A stretch of 64,000 bases of DNA from G963662655 sp963665015 (GTDB lineage Bacteria; Cloacimonadota; Cloacimonadia; Cloacimonadales; JAIOQZ01): contig CAXXSY010000004.1 in assembly GCA_963665015.2 (NCBI GenBank), positions 558,001 to 622,000 of the forward strand, in the 5' to 3' direction. Each line of letters begins with the position of its first letter. Position 1 is the stretch's first letter. Shown one piece after another: positions 35,022 to 43,392 of this stretch. A program made the translations under genes and the position numbers. The notes under the pieces were generated by a model, which was given only the letters and a program-made list of their open reading frames with translations, searched no databases and was not told where the DNA came from.

Positions 35022-35425
35022 TCTCTTTTCGGACCGCCGAGCTCCAGCTCGGCATCTTTTTCTCTCGCAATGCTCGACCTTCTGCATAACTTCTGAATGT
35101 ACCGTAGGTTCTTCCGAATGTTATGCAATGAGACACAGGGGATGGAAATCAACATTCAGAAGACCTCCCTTCAGTCGGACATTCGGAAGTTGATTTCCCT
35201 CGTAGCGCGTGACTCCGGGCGCGCCTCACTTTTCGGACCGCCGAGCTCCAGCTCGGCATCTTTTTCCCTCACAATGCTCGACCTTCTGCATAACTTCTGA
35301 ATGTACCGGAGGTTCTTCCGAATGTTATGCAATGGGACACAGGGGATGGAAATCAACATTCAGAAGACCTCCCTTCGGTCGGATATTCGGAAGTTGATTT
35401 CCCTCGTAGCGCGTGACCTTGGGCG
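35022..35425. repeat. Interspersed palindromic element, copies 3 and 4 in tandem (204-bp period)
   Basis: Two direct copies offset by 204 bases, each with GGACCGCCGAGCTCCAGCTC, TTCTGCATAACTTCTGAATG, CTTCCGAATGTTATGC, GGAAATCAACATTCAGAAG, ATTCGGAAGTTGATTTCC and TCGTAGCGCGTGAC. Each copy contains two potential hairpins, GCATAAC/GTTATGC and GGAAATCAAC/GTTGATTTCC. The copies differ at only a few positions. They fill most of the gene-free stretch 34925-35543. Confidence 0.8.
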
Positions 35426-35475
35426 ACCAAACCATCACCAAAACAATCCGCAATCCTGTCACCGATAAGTTTGAC

Positions 35476-35504
35476 TTGACATGTAAGGTACATTCTCGCA
35501 GAAT
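35476..35504 (+). promoter_or_regulatory. Sigma-70-type promoter for the sigma-28-like gene
   Basis: TTGACA at 35476-35481, 17 bases, CAGAAT at 35499-35504 (4 of 6), 39 bases before the ATG at 35544. Confidence 0.45.
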
Positions 35505-35543
35505 TATTACAAAGGATTTCGATCCCCACAGGAGAAGCGCAGG

Positions 35544-36317
35544 ATGGATGCGGAAGAAAAAAAACTATGGCAGTTATACCGCAAGACGGGACGCCACGAG
35601 CTGATGGAGAAGATCGTCGAAAAGTATCTCCACATCGTGCATTACCTCGCCAACAAACTGAGCATATTCTCTTCCCGCACCCTCGACCGCGAAGACCTCT
35701 ACAGCGCCGGCGTGATCGGTCTGCTCGAGGCGATGCAGAAATTCGATCCCGAGCGTGGATTCGAGTTTCAGACCTTCGCCACCATCCGCGTCCGTGGCGC
35801 GATCATTGACGAAATCCGGCGCACCGATTGGGTTCCGAGATCCGTGAGGCAGAAGTCCAAGCGGATCGACGCCGCCATCCACGCGCTGTTCAACGAACTG
35901 GGGCGCATGCCCACCGACGAGGAGATCGCCCAAGAACTCGAGATGACCATCGAGGAATTCTACCAGATCACCGATAACCTGGGTCCGCTTTTTCTCGGCT
36001 CGCTGGATGCGGTTGTGCCCAGCGACGGCGATGGTAACACCATGCATATCTCGGATGTGATCGAAGACCCGTCGGAGACCAGCGCGGAAGAGAAGTATCT
36101 CGAGCAGAATCTCAGGAAGCGGATCAGCAACGCCATCAGCCGGTTGCCGGACAAGGAAAAGCTGGTCGTAGCGCTCTATTACTACGAAGAATTGACCCTT
36201 AAAGAGATCGGTATGGTGCTGGACGTAACCGAGTCTCGCGTGTCGCAGATGCATTCGTCCGCACTCATGAAGCTGCGCAGCATCCTGCAGAATGTGAAAC
36301 TGAAAGACCTCTATTGA
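35544..36317 (+). CDS. RNA polymerase sigma factor, FliA/WhiG (sigma-28) family
   Basis: 257 residues. Region 2 is DREDLYSAGVIGLLEAMQKF and ERGFEFQTFATIRVRGAIID, then DWVPRSVR, the FliA/WhiG-specific segment. Region 3 contains LGRMPTDEEIAQELEM, and region 4 helix-turn-helix ELTLKEIGMVLDVTESRVSQ. In motile bacteria this family drives late flagellar genes, in Streptomyces sporulation. No flagellar gene is in the window, so its regulon is unknown. The HDOD gene follows 3 bases after the stop, so the two are co-transcribed. Confidence 0.92.
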   Translation: MDAEEKKLWQLYRKTGRHELMEKIVEKYLHIVHYLANKLSIFSSRTLDREDLYSAGVIGLLEAMQKFDPERGFEFQTFATIRVRGAIIDEIRRTDWVPRSVRQKSKRIDAAIHALFNELGRMPTDEEIAQELEMTIEEFYQITDNLGPLFLGSLDAVVPSDGDGNTMHISDVIEDPSETSAEEKYLEQNLRKRISNAISRLPDKEKLVVALYYYEELTLKEIGMVLDVTESRVSQMHSSALMKLRSILQNVKLKDLY

Positions 36318-36320
36318 GCT

Positions 36321-37190
36321 ATGGTCGATGTAAAAGAGATAACCCGACACATCATCAGTCTCCCCGCGCTCCCGTCGATCGTGGCGAAACTGCTCGAATT
36401 GATCGATAATCCCAACACCTCCGCTTCAGGACTCGCCAGGCTGATTTCCTCCGACCAGGCGCTGACCGCCCGCATTCTCAAGCTGGCGAATTCTTCTTAC
36501 TATGCCTTTGCAAACCAGATAAAGACCGTCCAGCTCGCCATCTCGCTCCTCGGCTTCAATACCATCACCAACCTGGCGATCGGTCTGACGCTAACCAAGC
36601 GCTTCAACACCGAGTACCGCGACGACGACTTCGACCGCATGCGTTTCTGGGAGCACTGCCTCTCCGTGGCCGTCGTGGGGAAGAGGTTCAGCGAGGAAAT
36701 GAAGCTCGGTATCCCGACCGAAATCTTCACCATCGGCATCCTGCACGATATCGGAAAGCTCGTCATCCACGAATACCTGCATCCGCGTTACCTCGAGATC
36801 GAGAAGCGCACCCGCGACAACGGCGTCACCTCACGCACCGCCGAGATCGAGGTGATCGGCGTCGATCACACGCAGATCGGAACCTGGCTCTGCCAGAGCT
36901 GGAAACTGCCCGTGGATATTGAAAACGCGGTCGGATTCCACCATGAGCCGGACAAGGACCCCTCTGTCGAGACCGCGCTGATCCATTTCGCCGACGGCAT
37001 CGTCAACTGCATCGGATACTCCTCACCTTCGGTCAGGCACAACGTCGATGAAATCTCGACCAACGCGCTGGAACGACTGGGCCTTCCGGTCAAAGAAGGT
37101 CAGAAATTTGACTGGGATCGATACCTTGACATCGCCAAAGACGAGATCGAGAGGGCCGGCGAGTTTATCTCGATCCTGAATGTGGTGTAA
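36321..37190 (+). CDS. HDOD-domain signalling protein
   Basis: 289 residues. The HDOD domain is recognised by LPALPSIVAKLLELIDNPNT, LISSDQALTARILKLANSSYY and ISLLGFNTITNLAIGL. The degenerate HD site includes IGILHDIGKLVIHEYLHPRY, with EVIGVDHTQIGTWLCQSWKLP and HHEPDKDP after it. HDOD proteins are non-catalytic or weakly catalytic relatives of HD-GYP enzymes in stress and motility signalling. Its coupling to the sigma factor upstream (3-base gap) suggests it regulates that factor or the same process (inference). Confidence 0.9.
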   Translation: MVDVKEITRHIISLPALPSIVAKLLELIDNPNTSASGLARLISSDQALTARILKLANSSYYAFANQIKTVQLAISLLGFNTITNLAIGLTLTKRFNTEYRDDDFDRMRFWEHCLSVAVVGKRFSEEMKLGIPTEIFTIGILHDIGKLVIHEYLHPRYLEIEKRTRDNGVTSRTAEIEVIGVDHTQIGTWLCQSWKLPVDIENAVGFHHEPDKDPSVETALIHFADGIVNCIGYSSPSVRHNVDEISTNALERLGLPVKEGQKFDWDRYLDIAKDEIERAGEFISILNVV

Positions 37191-37217
37191 TTGGTCTTAA
37201 AAGGGTGCTCCTGATAA

Positions 37218-38057
37218 TCAGTGAAATTTTTCTCTGTCTGCAATTTTCTTGATATTCCATTTCTCTATCAACGTCAAATTCGTTTCAACGCTGTCCTTTT
37301 CCGGCTTGTACCAAGTCTTCGCTCGGAAATGATTCTTCCATTTATATGAAGTGAAAGTGTATCCGTGGGATGCATATATCTCATTTCGCATCTCGGCAAG
37401 TTCGGCTTGGCTGCATTTTGCAAGTGTACTATCCTCGACGACTTCAGTCGAGATCCAGTAGTATTCCCTTGTGGGATCGACCGTTGTGTGGCGAAGTAAT
37501 TGAATCTTACCCTGTTCAGAGATCGTTTTCGAATCCATTTCGATTATCTCAATTATCATCTGTCTTTCAATGTGTTTTGTATGAATTGTGCTGAAAATTA
37601 GTAGTGAGTCGGAATGATAAACGTTCTTCGTAATGAGGGTTCCGCCGTAGTCTTCGAGATCTTTTCCATAGAGGCATTTATCGATGTATTTTCCTTCGGC
37701 TGTGAGGACGGTTAGATATTGGAATTCACAAAATCCACCGGCACCGCATGGAACTATATATGTCAATCCGATGAAATTGCCTTTCTGAAATAGTATTTGC
37801 CCGGCGTGTACATTATATATTACCTGATTATATTTGACATGAAGAATCTGCTCCGCCAGATCACGTCTGATCGGAGAACCCAATATTTCTCCCTCAGAGC
37901 TTACGACTTTGTGTTTGATGACGTCTAACGATGTATATTCTTTCGGTATGTGATAATACTCCAGTAGCTTGCTGAACTGGGTCTTTGTCGAATCTTGTGC
38001 GAAGATATTGAGAGCGAGAGTAGCGAGAAGTAGAGATATCATATTGCGTACGACCAT
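37218..38057 (-). CDS. Exported YARHG-domain protein
   Basis: 279 residues from ATG 38057 (AAGGGGA upstream). Signal peptide VRNMISLLLATLALNIFAQD. The middle part is of unknown type. Residues about 215-265 form a YARHG domain: ELAEMRNEIYASHGYTFTSY, followed by F-R-A-K-T-W-Y-K-P. YARHG is an extracellular domain of unclear role. The gene is AT-richer than its neighbours and lies opposite the flanking genes, suggesting acquired DNA. Confidence 0.8.
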   Translation of the reverse strand: MVVRNMISLLLATLALNIFAQDSTKTQFSKLLEYYHIPKEYTSLDVIKHKVVSSEGEILGSPIRRDLAEQILHVKYNQVIYNVHAGQILFQKGNFIGLTYIVPCGAGGFCEFQYLTVLTAEGKYIDKCLYGKDLEDYGGTLITKNVYHSDSLLIFSTIHTKHIERQMIIEIIEMDSKTISEQGKIQLLRHTTVDPTREYYWISTEVVEDSTLAKCSQAELAEMRNEIYASHGYTFTSYKWKNHFRAKTWYKPEKDSVETNLTLIEKWNIKKIADREKFH

Positions 38058-38306
38058 GCTTTCCCCTTTATGGTAGATAGAGTTCACCAGACATTCGCGC
38101 ATATATTAAGCGGAGAATAAGAAAAGTCAAGGGTAAACAGTCAGATTACAGTATGCATAGACGATAAAACAATTGATCCGTTCGCCGACAACCCCTTCAG
38201 TAGCGATTCGTCGTTACGGAAAATCCTCGAGCATATCAACAGGCCGACACGAGCGTCAGGTCTTTCTTATGCAGAGTGTATTCCGGCGGCTCGCCAGCCG
38301 ATTTTC
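38058..38306. other. Gene-free stretch between divergent genes
   Basis: No credible coding region, RNA or repeat was recognised. It must hold the promoter of the YARHG gene (leftward); the mnmG promoter starts at 38307. Confidence 0.5.
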
Positions 38307-38334
38307 TTGACACCATTGCGCCGCTTCGTATCAT
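38307..38334 (+). promoter_or_regulatory. Sigma-70-type promoter for mnmG
   Basis: TTGACA at 38307-38312, 16 bases, TATCAT at 38329-38334 (5 of 6), 27 bases before the mnmG start. Confidence 0.55.
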
Positions 38335-38361
38335 GATTTTTTCTGAAAGGACTTTCAACCT

Positions 38362-40206
38362 ATGAATCGAAAATACGACGTAATCGTGATCGGCGCGGGA
38401 CACGCGGGATGCGAGGCGGCGCTTGCCGCGGCAAGGATGGGCGCATCGACGCTCATCTTCGTGGTCAAGTTCGAGAGCATCGGCAGGATGTCGTGCAATC
38501 CGTCGCTGGGCGGACCTGCGAAGGGTCATCTGGCGCGTGAGATCGACGCGCTGGGAGGCGAGATCGGCAAGATCGGCGACATGACCGGCATCCAGTTTCG
38601 CATGCTCAACCGCAAGAAGGGCCCCGCCGTCTGGGCGCCACGCTCGCAGAACGACCGGCTGGAGTACTCGATAAAAATGCGCCAGAGTCTGGAAAACCAG
38701 TCCGGACTGGATATAAAGGAATCGATCATCGATGAAATCCTGACCGACGGGAAGCGCGTGACCGGCGTGCGGTCGCACCTGGGCGAGGAATACTTTGCGC
38801 CGCGCGTCATCGTCGCCACCGGAACCTTCCTGCGCGGTACCATCCACGTGGGCGACGTCCATTTCAGCGGCGGACGCTCGGGAGAACCGGCGGCGAACGT
38901 CCTTACATCCTCCCTGCAAAAGCTCGGACTCCAGACCGCGCGCTTCAAGACCGGCACACCGCCGCGTGTGGATATGCGCACCGTCGATCTCTCCCGGCTC
39001 GAAGAACAGCCCGGCGATCCGGATCCGGTCGGCTTTACCTTCTACCGCGATATCGAGCTGAAGAATCTGGTCAGTTGCTGGCTCACCTACTCCAACGAAC
39101 ACACGCACAAGATCATACAGGAAAATCTGAAGCGATCCTCGCTCTACGGCGGCAACATCAGCGGCGTTGGACCGCGCTACTGCCCGTCGATCGAGGACAA
39201 GATCGTGAAATTCTCCGAAAAACCGCGTCACCAGCTCTTCATCGAACCGGAGGGCACGGGGACCTTCGAAGCCTACGTGAACGGCATCTCCAACAGCCTT
39301 CCGCCGCATGTGCAAAAGCAGGCGCTCGCTACCGTGGAGGGACTCGAGCACGCGAAGATCATCCGCTATGCCTACGCCATCGAGTACGACATCGTTGTCC
39401 CCTCCGAGATAACATCGACCCTGGAAACGCGCGTCGTCGAGGGGCTCTACCTCGCCGGGCAGATCAACGGAACATCCGGCTACGAAGAGGCTGCCGCGCA
39501 GGGTATCGCCGCCGGCATCAACGCCGTGCTTACCCTCGACAGCAAGGAACCGATCTTCTTCGATCGCGCCAAATCATACATTGGCGTTCTGATCGACGAC
39601 CTGGTCACGCGCGGAACCGAGGAACCCTACCGGCTCTTCACCTCGCGCGCCGAATACCGGCTTTTCCTGCGTCAGGACAACGCGGACGAACGACTGATGC
39701 CGCTGGGCTACAAGCTCGGTCTGGTCGAGGATGTCCGCTGGAGACGATTCCAGGATACGATTGCGGTAAGGGATCGTGAGCTTGACTTTTTGAAAACGAA
39801 CAACACGATTGTCACGGGTGATCTGCGAGAGCCGGTGAAATTCTACAACATTCTCAAGCGCCCCGAGATCGAGTTTGACGACCTGGTGCGCTACGGCTAC
39901 AAAATTCCGGAAGATGTGACGCCGACGATCAAGGAGCGCATCACCATCGCGTGCAAGTACGAAGGCTACCTCAAACGACAGCTCGAGGACATCCGCAGAT
40001 TCGAGGAGATGGAGGAGCGGCGACTGCCCGACGGCATCGACTACATGTCCATCGAGACCATCGCCTGGGAGGCGCGCGAGAAGCTCCAGCGCAAGCAACC
40101 TCGTTCTTTGGGACAGGCTTCGCGCATCTCGGGCGTGAACCGGACCGATATCACCGCGCTGATGGTCTATATACGCAAACAACGATACAAGAGGGATCGG
40201 ACATGA
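38362..40206 (+). CDS. mnmG: tRNA uridine 5-carboxymethylaminomethyl modification enzyme MnmG (GidA)
   Basis: 614 residues, full length. N-terminal FAD motif YDVIVIGAGHAGCEAALAAA, then SCNPSLGGPAKGHL, the KGPAVWAPRSQNDR block, FKTGTPPRVD and the C-terminal RPEIEFDDLVRYG and ARISGV-type helical domain (ASRISGVNRTDITALMVY). With MnmE it modifies U34 of tRNAs. It starts a three-gene unit with a lipoprotein gene and kdsB, all overlapping by 4 bases (ATGA). Confidence 0.97.
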   Translation: MNRKYDVIVIGAGHAGCEAALAAARMGASTLIFVVKFESIGRMSCNPSLGGPAKGHLAREIDALGGEIGKIGDMTGIQFRMLNRKKGPAVWAPRSQNDRLEYSIKMRQSLENQSGLDIKESIIDEILTDGKRVTGVRSHLGEEYFAPRVIVATGTFLRGTIHVGDVHFSGGRSGEPAANVLTSSLQKLGLQTARFKTGTPPRVDMRTVDLSRLEEQPGDPDPVGFTFYRDIELKNLVSCWLTYSNEHTHKIIQENLKRSSLYGGNISGVGPRYCPSIEDKIVKFSEKPRHQLFIEPEGTGTFEAYVNGISNSLPPHVQKQALATVEGLEHAKIIRYAYAIEYDIVVPSEITSTLETRVVEGLYLAGQINGTSGYEEAAAQGIAAGINAVLTLDSKEPIFFDRAKSYIGVLIDDLVTRGTEEPYRLFTSRAEYRLFLRQDNADERLMPLGYKLGLVEDVRWRRFQDTIAVRDRELDFLKTNNTIVTGDLREPVKFYNILKRPEIEFDDLVRYGYKIPEDVTPTIKERITIACKYEGYLKRQLEDIRRFEEMEERRLPDGIDYMSIETIAWEAREKLQRKQPRSLGQASRISGVNRTDITALMVYIRKQRYKRDRT

Positions 40207-41021
40207 CAAAATGGCTACCTTTGTTCCTGCTGGCGATCGTACTGATTTCTTGCGGGGGCGAGCCGAAGAACTACGCACCGGCCGCAAAAGACGCCGGAAC
40301 CTACAAAGTCGAGAATCCGTGGATATCGGTTCCCTCGTGGGTGCTGACCGCTCCGCTATTGGAGAATCACGTCATCGGCATCGCCTATCGGGAATCGAGC
40401 CGGGACAACTCCATCGAAAGTGCCCGCAATCAGGCGGCAGTAAACCTTTGCAGAAACATGAGCTCCTACAACGTCAAGAAACGTGCGAAGATCAAGACGG
40501 ACTCCGATTGTTTCAGCGCCGAAGACCGCGCCGCGTTCGAGGTCAATGTCAGCGCCACGCCGAGTGCCCAAGGCATCTATGACCGACTCACGTTGCTGCA
40601 CGATAGCGATCTGGACGGCTACACGATCTGCCTCTTCGCGCTCGAAGATTTTTCCGTAGATACCACGCTGGTCGAATACGATCCCGACACCGAACCGGAC
40701 TGGATCGACCGCAACGAGCTGATAGAAGAGAACGATTATGTCTCTGCGATCTCGACGCGCAGTTCGTCCGACCTGATCCGTGCCTACGAGGACGCGCTGG
40801 TCGATGCGAGACTTACGCTGGCGCAGTACAAGGGGCAGTACGTCCAGGCGATGAAGAAATTCAACGAAAACGACACCGGCGGCAAGGTCATCACCTCATC
40901 CGCGATCGAGACCGTCGTGGAGCTCAACCATCTGTCGGTCAGCCAGATGCACATCCGCAGGAGATATGTGAGCGGTCTGTTCAGCTACGTCGTCTATATC
41001 GAGATGAGGATGCAGGTATGA
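40203..41021 (+). CDS. LPP20-like lipoprotein, larger member
   Basis: 272 residues from ATG 40203 inside the mnmG stop (ATGA). Signal peptide WLPLFLLAIVLISC with lipobox (Cys17). The mature part begins PWISVPSWVLTAPLLENHVIGIAYRES and an Ala/Asn-rich helix ESARNQAAVNLCRNM, the LPP20 layout. An extension continues to a final YVSGLFSYVVYIEMRMQ strand. It overlaps kdsB by 4 bases. Probably outer-membrane associated; function unknown. Confidence 0.75.
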   Translation: MTKWLPLFLLAIVLISCGGEPKNYAPAAKDAGTYKVENPWISVPSWVLTAPLLENHVIGIAYRESSRDNSIESARNQAAVNLCRNMSSYNVKKRAKIKTDSDCFSAEDRAAFEVNVSATPSAQGIYDRLTLLHDSDLDGYTICLFALEDFSVDTTLVEYDPDTEPDWIDRNELIEENDYVSAISTRSSSDLIRAYEDALVDARLTLAQYKGQYVQAMKKFNENDTGGKVITSSAIETVVELNHLSVSQMHIRRRYVSGLFSYVVYIEMRMQV

Positions 41022-41737
41022 AGTCCGCAATCGCAGTGATCCCGGCTCGCTACGATTCCACCCGGTTTCCCGGAAAACCGCTGGCGATGCTGGGCGGCAA
41101 ACCGATGATCGTTCAGGTATGCGGGGCGGTGCAGAGGACGGGGCTTTTCTCGAAAGTCATCGTTGCCACGGACGACAGGAGAATCTTCGACACGGTGATG
41201 AAGCACGGCGGAGAAGCCGTCATGACCTCGAACACGCACCGGAGCGGTACCGACCGGATCGCGGAAGTGGTGCGCGACATGGATTTCGATATCGTGGTCA
41301 ACGTTCAGGGCGACGAGCCGTTCATCTCGAAAGAGCCGCTGGAAAGGCTGCTGAGCCTGTTCGAGGACGAATCGGTACGGGTCGGTACATTGGTGCATGA
41401 TCTGGACAATGAAAACGATCTGAGGAACCCGAACATCGTCAAGGTGGCGATCGCGAAGAATCACGACGCGCTCTATTTTTCGCGCAGCCCGATTCCGTAC
41501 AGGGCGCGGGATTATTCGCCAAAGTACTATCGTCATATCGGTGTCTATGCCTATCGCAAGGATGCGCTGCTGCGATTCGTGGGCCTCGAGCCGGGTGTTC
41601 TGGAGCAGACGGAGAGCCTCGAGCAATTGCGCCTTCTGGAGAACGGGATCCCGATCAGAACCGCCTGCACGGACTACCGCGGAATCGGCATCGACACGCC
41701 GCAAGACCTGAAGATGGCGCAGACGCGGTTCGTTTGA
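41018..41737 (+). CDS. kdsB: 3-deoxy-manno-octulosonate cytidylyltransferase
   Basis: 239 residues. The nucleotidyltransferase start AVIPARYDSTRFPGKPL, then HRSGTDRIAEV, VNVQGDEPFI with the metal-binding Asp, FSRSPIPYRAR and YRHIGVYAYRKDAL all match KdsB. Activates Kdo as CMP-Kdo for lipid A/LPS core assembly, evidence for an LPS outer membrane. Last gene of the mnmG-lipoprotein-kdsB unit. Confidence 0.96.
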   Translation: MKSAIAVIPARYDSTRFPGKPLAMLGGKPMIVQVCGAVQRTGLFSKVIVATDDRRIFDTVMKHGGEAVMTSNTHRSGTDRIAEVVRDMDFDIVVNVQGDEPFISKEPLERLLSLFEDESVRVGTLVHDLDNENDLRNPNIVKVAIAKNHDALYFSRSPIPYRARDYSPKYYRHIGVYAYRKDALLRFVGLEPGVLEQTESLEQLRLLENGIPIRTACTDYRGIGIDTPQDLKMAQTRFV

Positions 41738-41857
41738 TTTATCGATACCTCCAATCTAGCGGGGTACAGTCTCTCGTGGTACGCAGGCACCCTTGCCCGC
41801 CCTTTACGCTGACATATTGACGTGCCCGGAGAATATGCGCTACGAAAGAAAAGAGAA

Positions 41858-41876
41858 TGCCAAGCTGGAGCTTGGC
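41858..41876. repeat. GCCAAGCTGGAGCTTGGC palindrome
   Basis: An 18-base perfect palindrome in the 258-base gap after kdsB. The same core begins the tandem array at 15016-15212. Nearby ACGCAGGCACCCTTGCC resembles a stretch at about 53780. Confidence 0.6.
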
Positions 41877-41995
41877 GCACCAATAGAGAAAATCGTGATA
41901 TCCAAACGATTTGCTACAGAGCAAAATATTTGGCATCGCGATTGCATCGAAATAGATTTTGGAAAGAATCATAAAAGGATAATACAGGAGGAATC

Positions 41996-42619
41996 ATGAA
42001 GTTATCCGCACGTTTTTTGGGGATCGTCTGGATGGCGTTGATCGTGGCGTTGACCGCGTTTGCCGGTTGCGCGGGGAACAAGGAAATGGCCGACGGCGAG
42101 GCGATTCAGATCGAGGGCGGTTCCGCGCCGGGTTGGGTGCAGGAGCCGGAAAAAGCTTCCACCGACGAGGAAAAAGCTTTCGTTGGCGTATCGCGCCAGT
42201 ACAGTATGGAGCAGGATGCACGTTCCGACGCGCGTCGCGATGCTTATCGTCAGGCTGTCGAAGCGCTGGGCGTCTATGTGAAGAGCAAGATCGACGAGGT
42301 GGTTTCGTCCGTCGATATGGGCAACAACATCCTGGCACCGGCGGTGGTGCGCGACGAAATGAGCCGCATCCAGGCATCGGGCATCTCCATCGGTGATCCG
42401 CAGGAATACTACATCCAGAAGTGGCAGAAGAAGTCCGGCGAGAAGATCGACTACTACTACCTCGCGTATTGCCGCTACATGGTGCCGCGCGAGTACCCGA
42501 AGGAGCTCATGCAGAACATCCTCAATCAGGAAAAGGCCAAGCTCCAGGATGAGAAGGAACAGGAGATGATCGACCGCGCCCTGAAGAAGATGGACGAGAT
42601 GAACACGGACGATTTTTAG
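41996..42619 (+). CDS. LPP20-like lipoprotein, third member
   Basis: 207 residues with ACAGGAGGAA upstream. Long signal peptide with lipobox F-A-G-C (Cys25). The mature domain has APGWVQEPEKASTDEEKAFVG, then the Ala/Arg helix ARSDARRDAYRQAVEALGVY, and the strand YYYLAYCRYMVPR before a charged helical tail. The arrangement P-x-W, (V/I)G, alanine helix and final strand is shared with the proteins at 7756-8304 and 40203-41021. It has its own terminator. Confidence 0.75.
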   Translation: MKLSARFLGIVWMALIVALTAFAGCAGNKEMADGEAIQIEGGSAPGWVQEPEKASTDEEKAFVGVSRQYSMEQDARSDARRDAYRQAVEALGVYVKSKIDEVVSSVDMGNNILAPAVVRDEMSRIQASGISIGDPQEYYIQKWQKKSGEKIDYYYLAYCRYMVPREYPKELMQNILNQEKAKLQDEKEQEMIDRALKKMDEMNTDDF

Positions 42620-42640
42620 TATGAATCTATTGCTATTTCG

Positions 42641-42666
42641 AAGGCCCGTGTGATCGCGGGCTTTTT
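42641..42666 (+). terminator. Rho-independent terminator
   Basis: Stem GCCCG (42644-42648) / CGGGC (42657-42661) followed by TTTTT, 22 bases after the lipoprotein stop. Confidence 0.7.
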
Positions 42667-42718
42667 CATGTAAAAAAACCATGGACAGTTTTACAGCGCT
42701 GTAGAAGCTGGATTCGAC

Positions 42719-42795
42719 GCGCCTGTAGCTCAATTGGATAGAGCATCTGACTTCGGATCAGAAGGTTCGGGATTCGAGTTCCTGCAGGCGCGCCA
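42719..42795 (+). tRNA. tRNA-Arg, anticodon TCG
   Basis: 77 bases folding as a full cloverleaf. Acceptor GCGCCTG/CAGGCGC (7 pairs), D arm GCTC/GAGC, anticodon stem TCTGA/TCAGA with loop CTTCGGA (anticodon TCG, reads CGA), T arm with TTCGAGT loop, discriminator G and encoded CCA at 42793-42795. A TACAGCGCTGTA palindrome lies about 15 bases upstream. Confidence 0.95.
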
Positions 42796-42886
42796 TTTCA
42801 TATCCGCGCAAGTTTACTGCCTGACCTTCCCTTTCTCTCTTCCGTATCTGGTAATTATGTGTAACCATAATCTTGAGATGAGAGAT

Positions 42887-42910
42887 GGGCAGGCACGGGG
42901 ACCTGCCCCT
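42887..42910. repeat. Short GC-rich palindrome, copy 2
   Basis: GGGCAGGCACGGGGACCTGCCCCT, same family as 2355-2377 and 43332-43355. The gene-free stretch 42796-43389 holds this, the MITE-like element and copy 3; no credible gene. Confidence 0.7.
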
Positions 42911-43006
42911 ACAACAGGAAAACATCCGTCATCGAACGATTGCAATTGGGCTCTATTGCATGTTTCGTGGGTGGATATCGATTAAATCCTGGAAGGACGA
43001 TAGAAT

Positions 43007-43150
43007 TTAGCCCATGGTGTGAACCATGGGGATAAGGTTGCCCCCCCAGAAAAAGAAAACCGCCAATCATCTTCCGCGGAAGATGATTGGCGGTTTTCTA
43101 ATATTTACATTTGCCCGATCATCAAACCCATGGCTCACGCCATGGGCTAA
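43007..43150. mobile_element. 144-bp MITE-like/REP-doublet element with perfect central palindrome
   Basis: The ends are 24-bp inverted repeats (TTAGCCCATGGYGTGARCCATGGG, 22 of 24 identical: 43007-43030 and the complement of 43127-43150), each itself a small palindrome. In the centre, 43054-43099 is a 46-base perfect palindrome with no loop (arms start AGAAAACCGCCAATC). No ORF is inside. The structure fits a non-autonomous element or a REP pair mobilised by a transposase encoded elsewhere (inference). Confidence 0.7.
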
Positions 43151-43331
43151 CGATGTAGTAATGTATAGATATCAAATACCTTAGGCGTTTCATGAGAAGC
43201 ATCACCTGATAAAATCGAAAAGGTAAAATTGCATGTCGGTTCTGAATCTTCAGCGGACAATCGAAGCAATATCTATCCACCAAATATGTAACCACACCTT
43301 TCATGTCCGCTGATTGAAGAGATGCAAGAAA

Positions 43332-43355
43332 GGGCAGACACAAAGGTCTGCCCCT
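43332..43355. repeat. Short GC-rich palindrome, copy 3
   Basis: GGGCAGACACAAAGGTCTGCCCCT; compensating changes relative to copies 1 and 2 keep the stem (GGCAGAC/GTCTGCC), so the structure seems preserved. Confidence 0.65.
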
Positions 43356-43370
43356 ACATATCCACTAATA

Positions 43371-43392
43371 TAATTTCGGCAAGTCGAAATTA
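43371..43392. repeat. Hairpin overlapping the stop codon of the GLUG-repeat protein gene
   Basis: Arms TAATTTCG (43371-43378) and CGAAATTA (43385-43392), preceded by TATCCACTAA. It matches in layout the hairpin at 2572-2593 near another sorted protein gene. Confidence 0.5.

Noticed and set aside
34604..35155. 183-residue minus-strand ORF over the 3' end of the chaperone lipoprotein gene and repeats
   Set aside because: Composed of antisense and interspersed-repeat translation; no supporting motif.
38236..39351. 371-residue open frame opposite mnmG
   Set aside because: Shadow of the highly conserved mnmG gene; no family match and no ribosome-binding site.
43122..43343. 73-residue minus-strand ORF beside the MITE-like element, considered as a transposase remnant
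   Set aside because: No recognisable transposase motif and no ribosome-binding site; overlaps the element's end.
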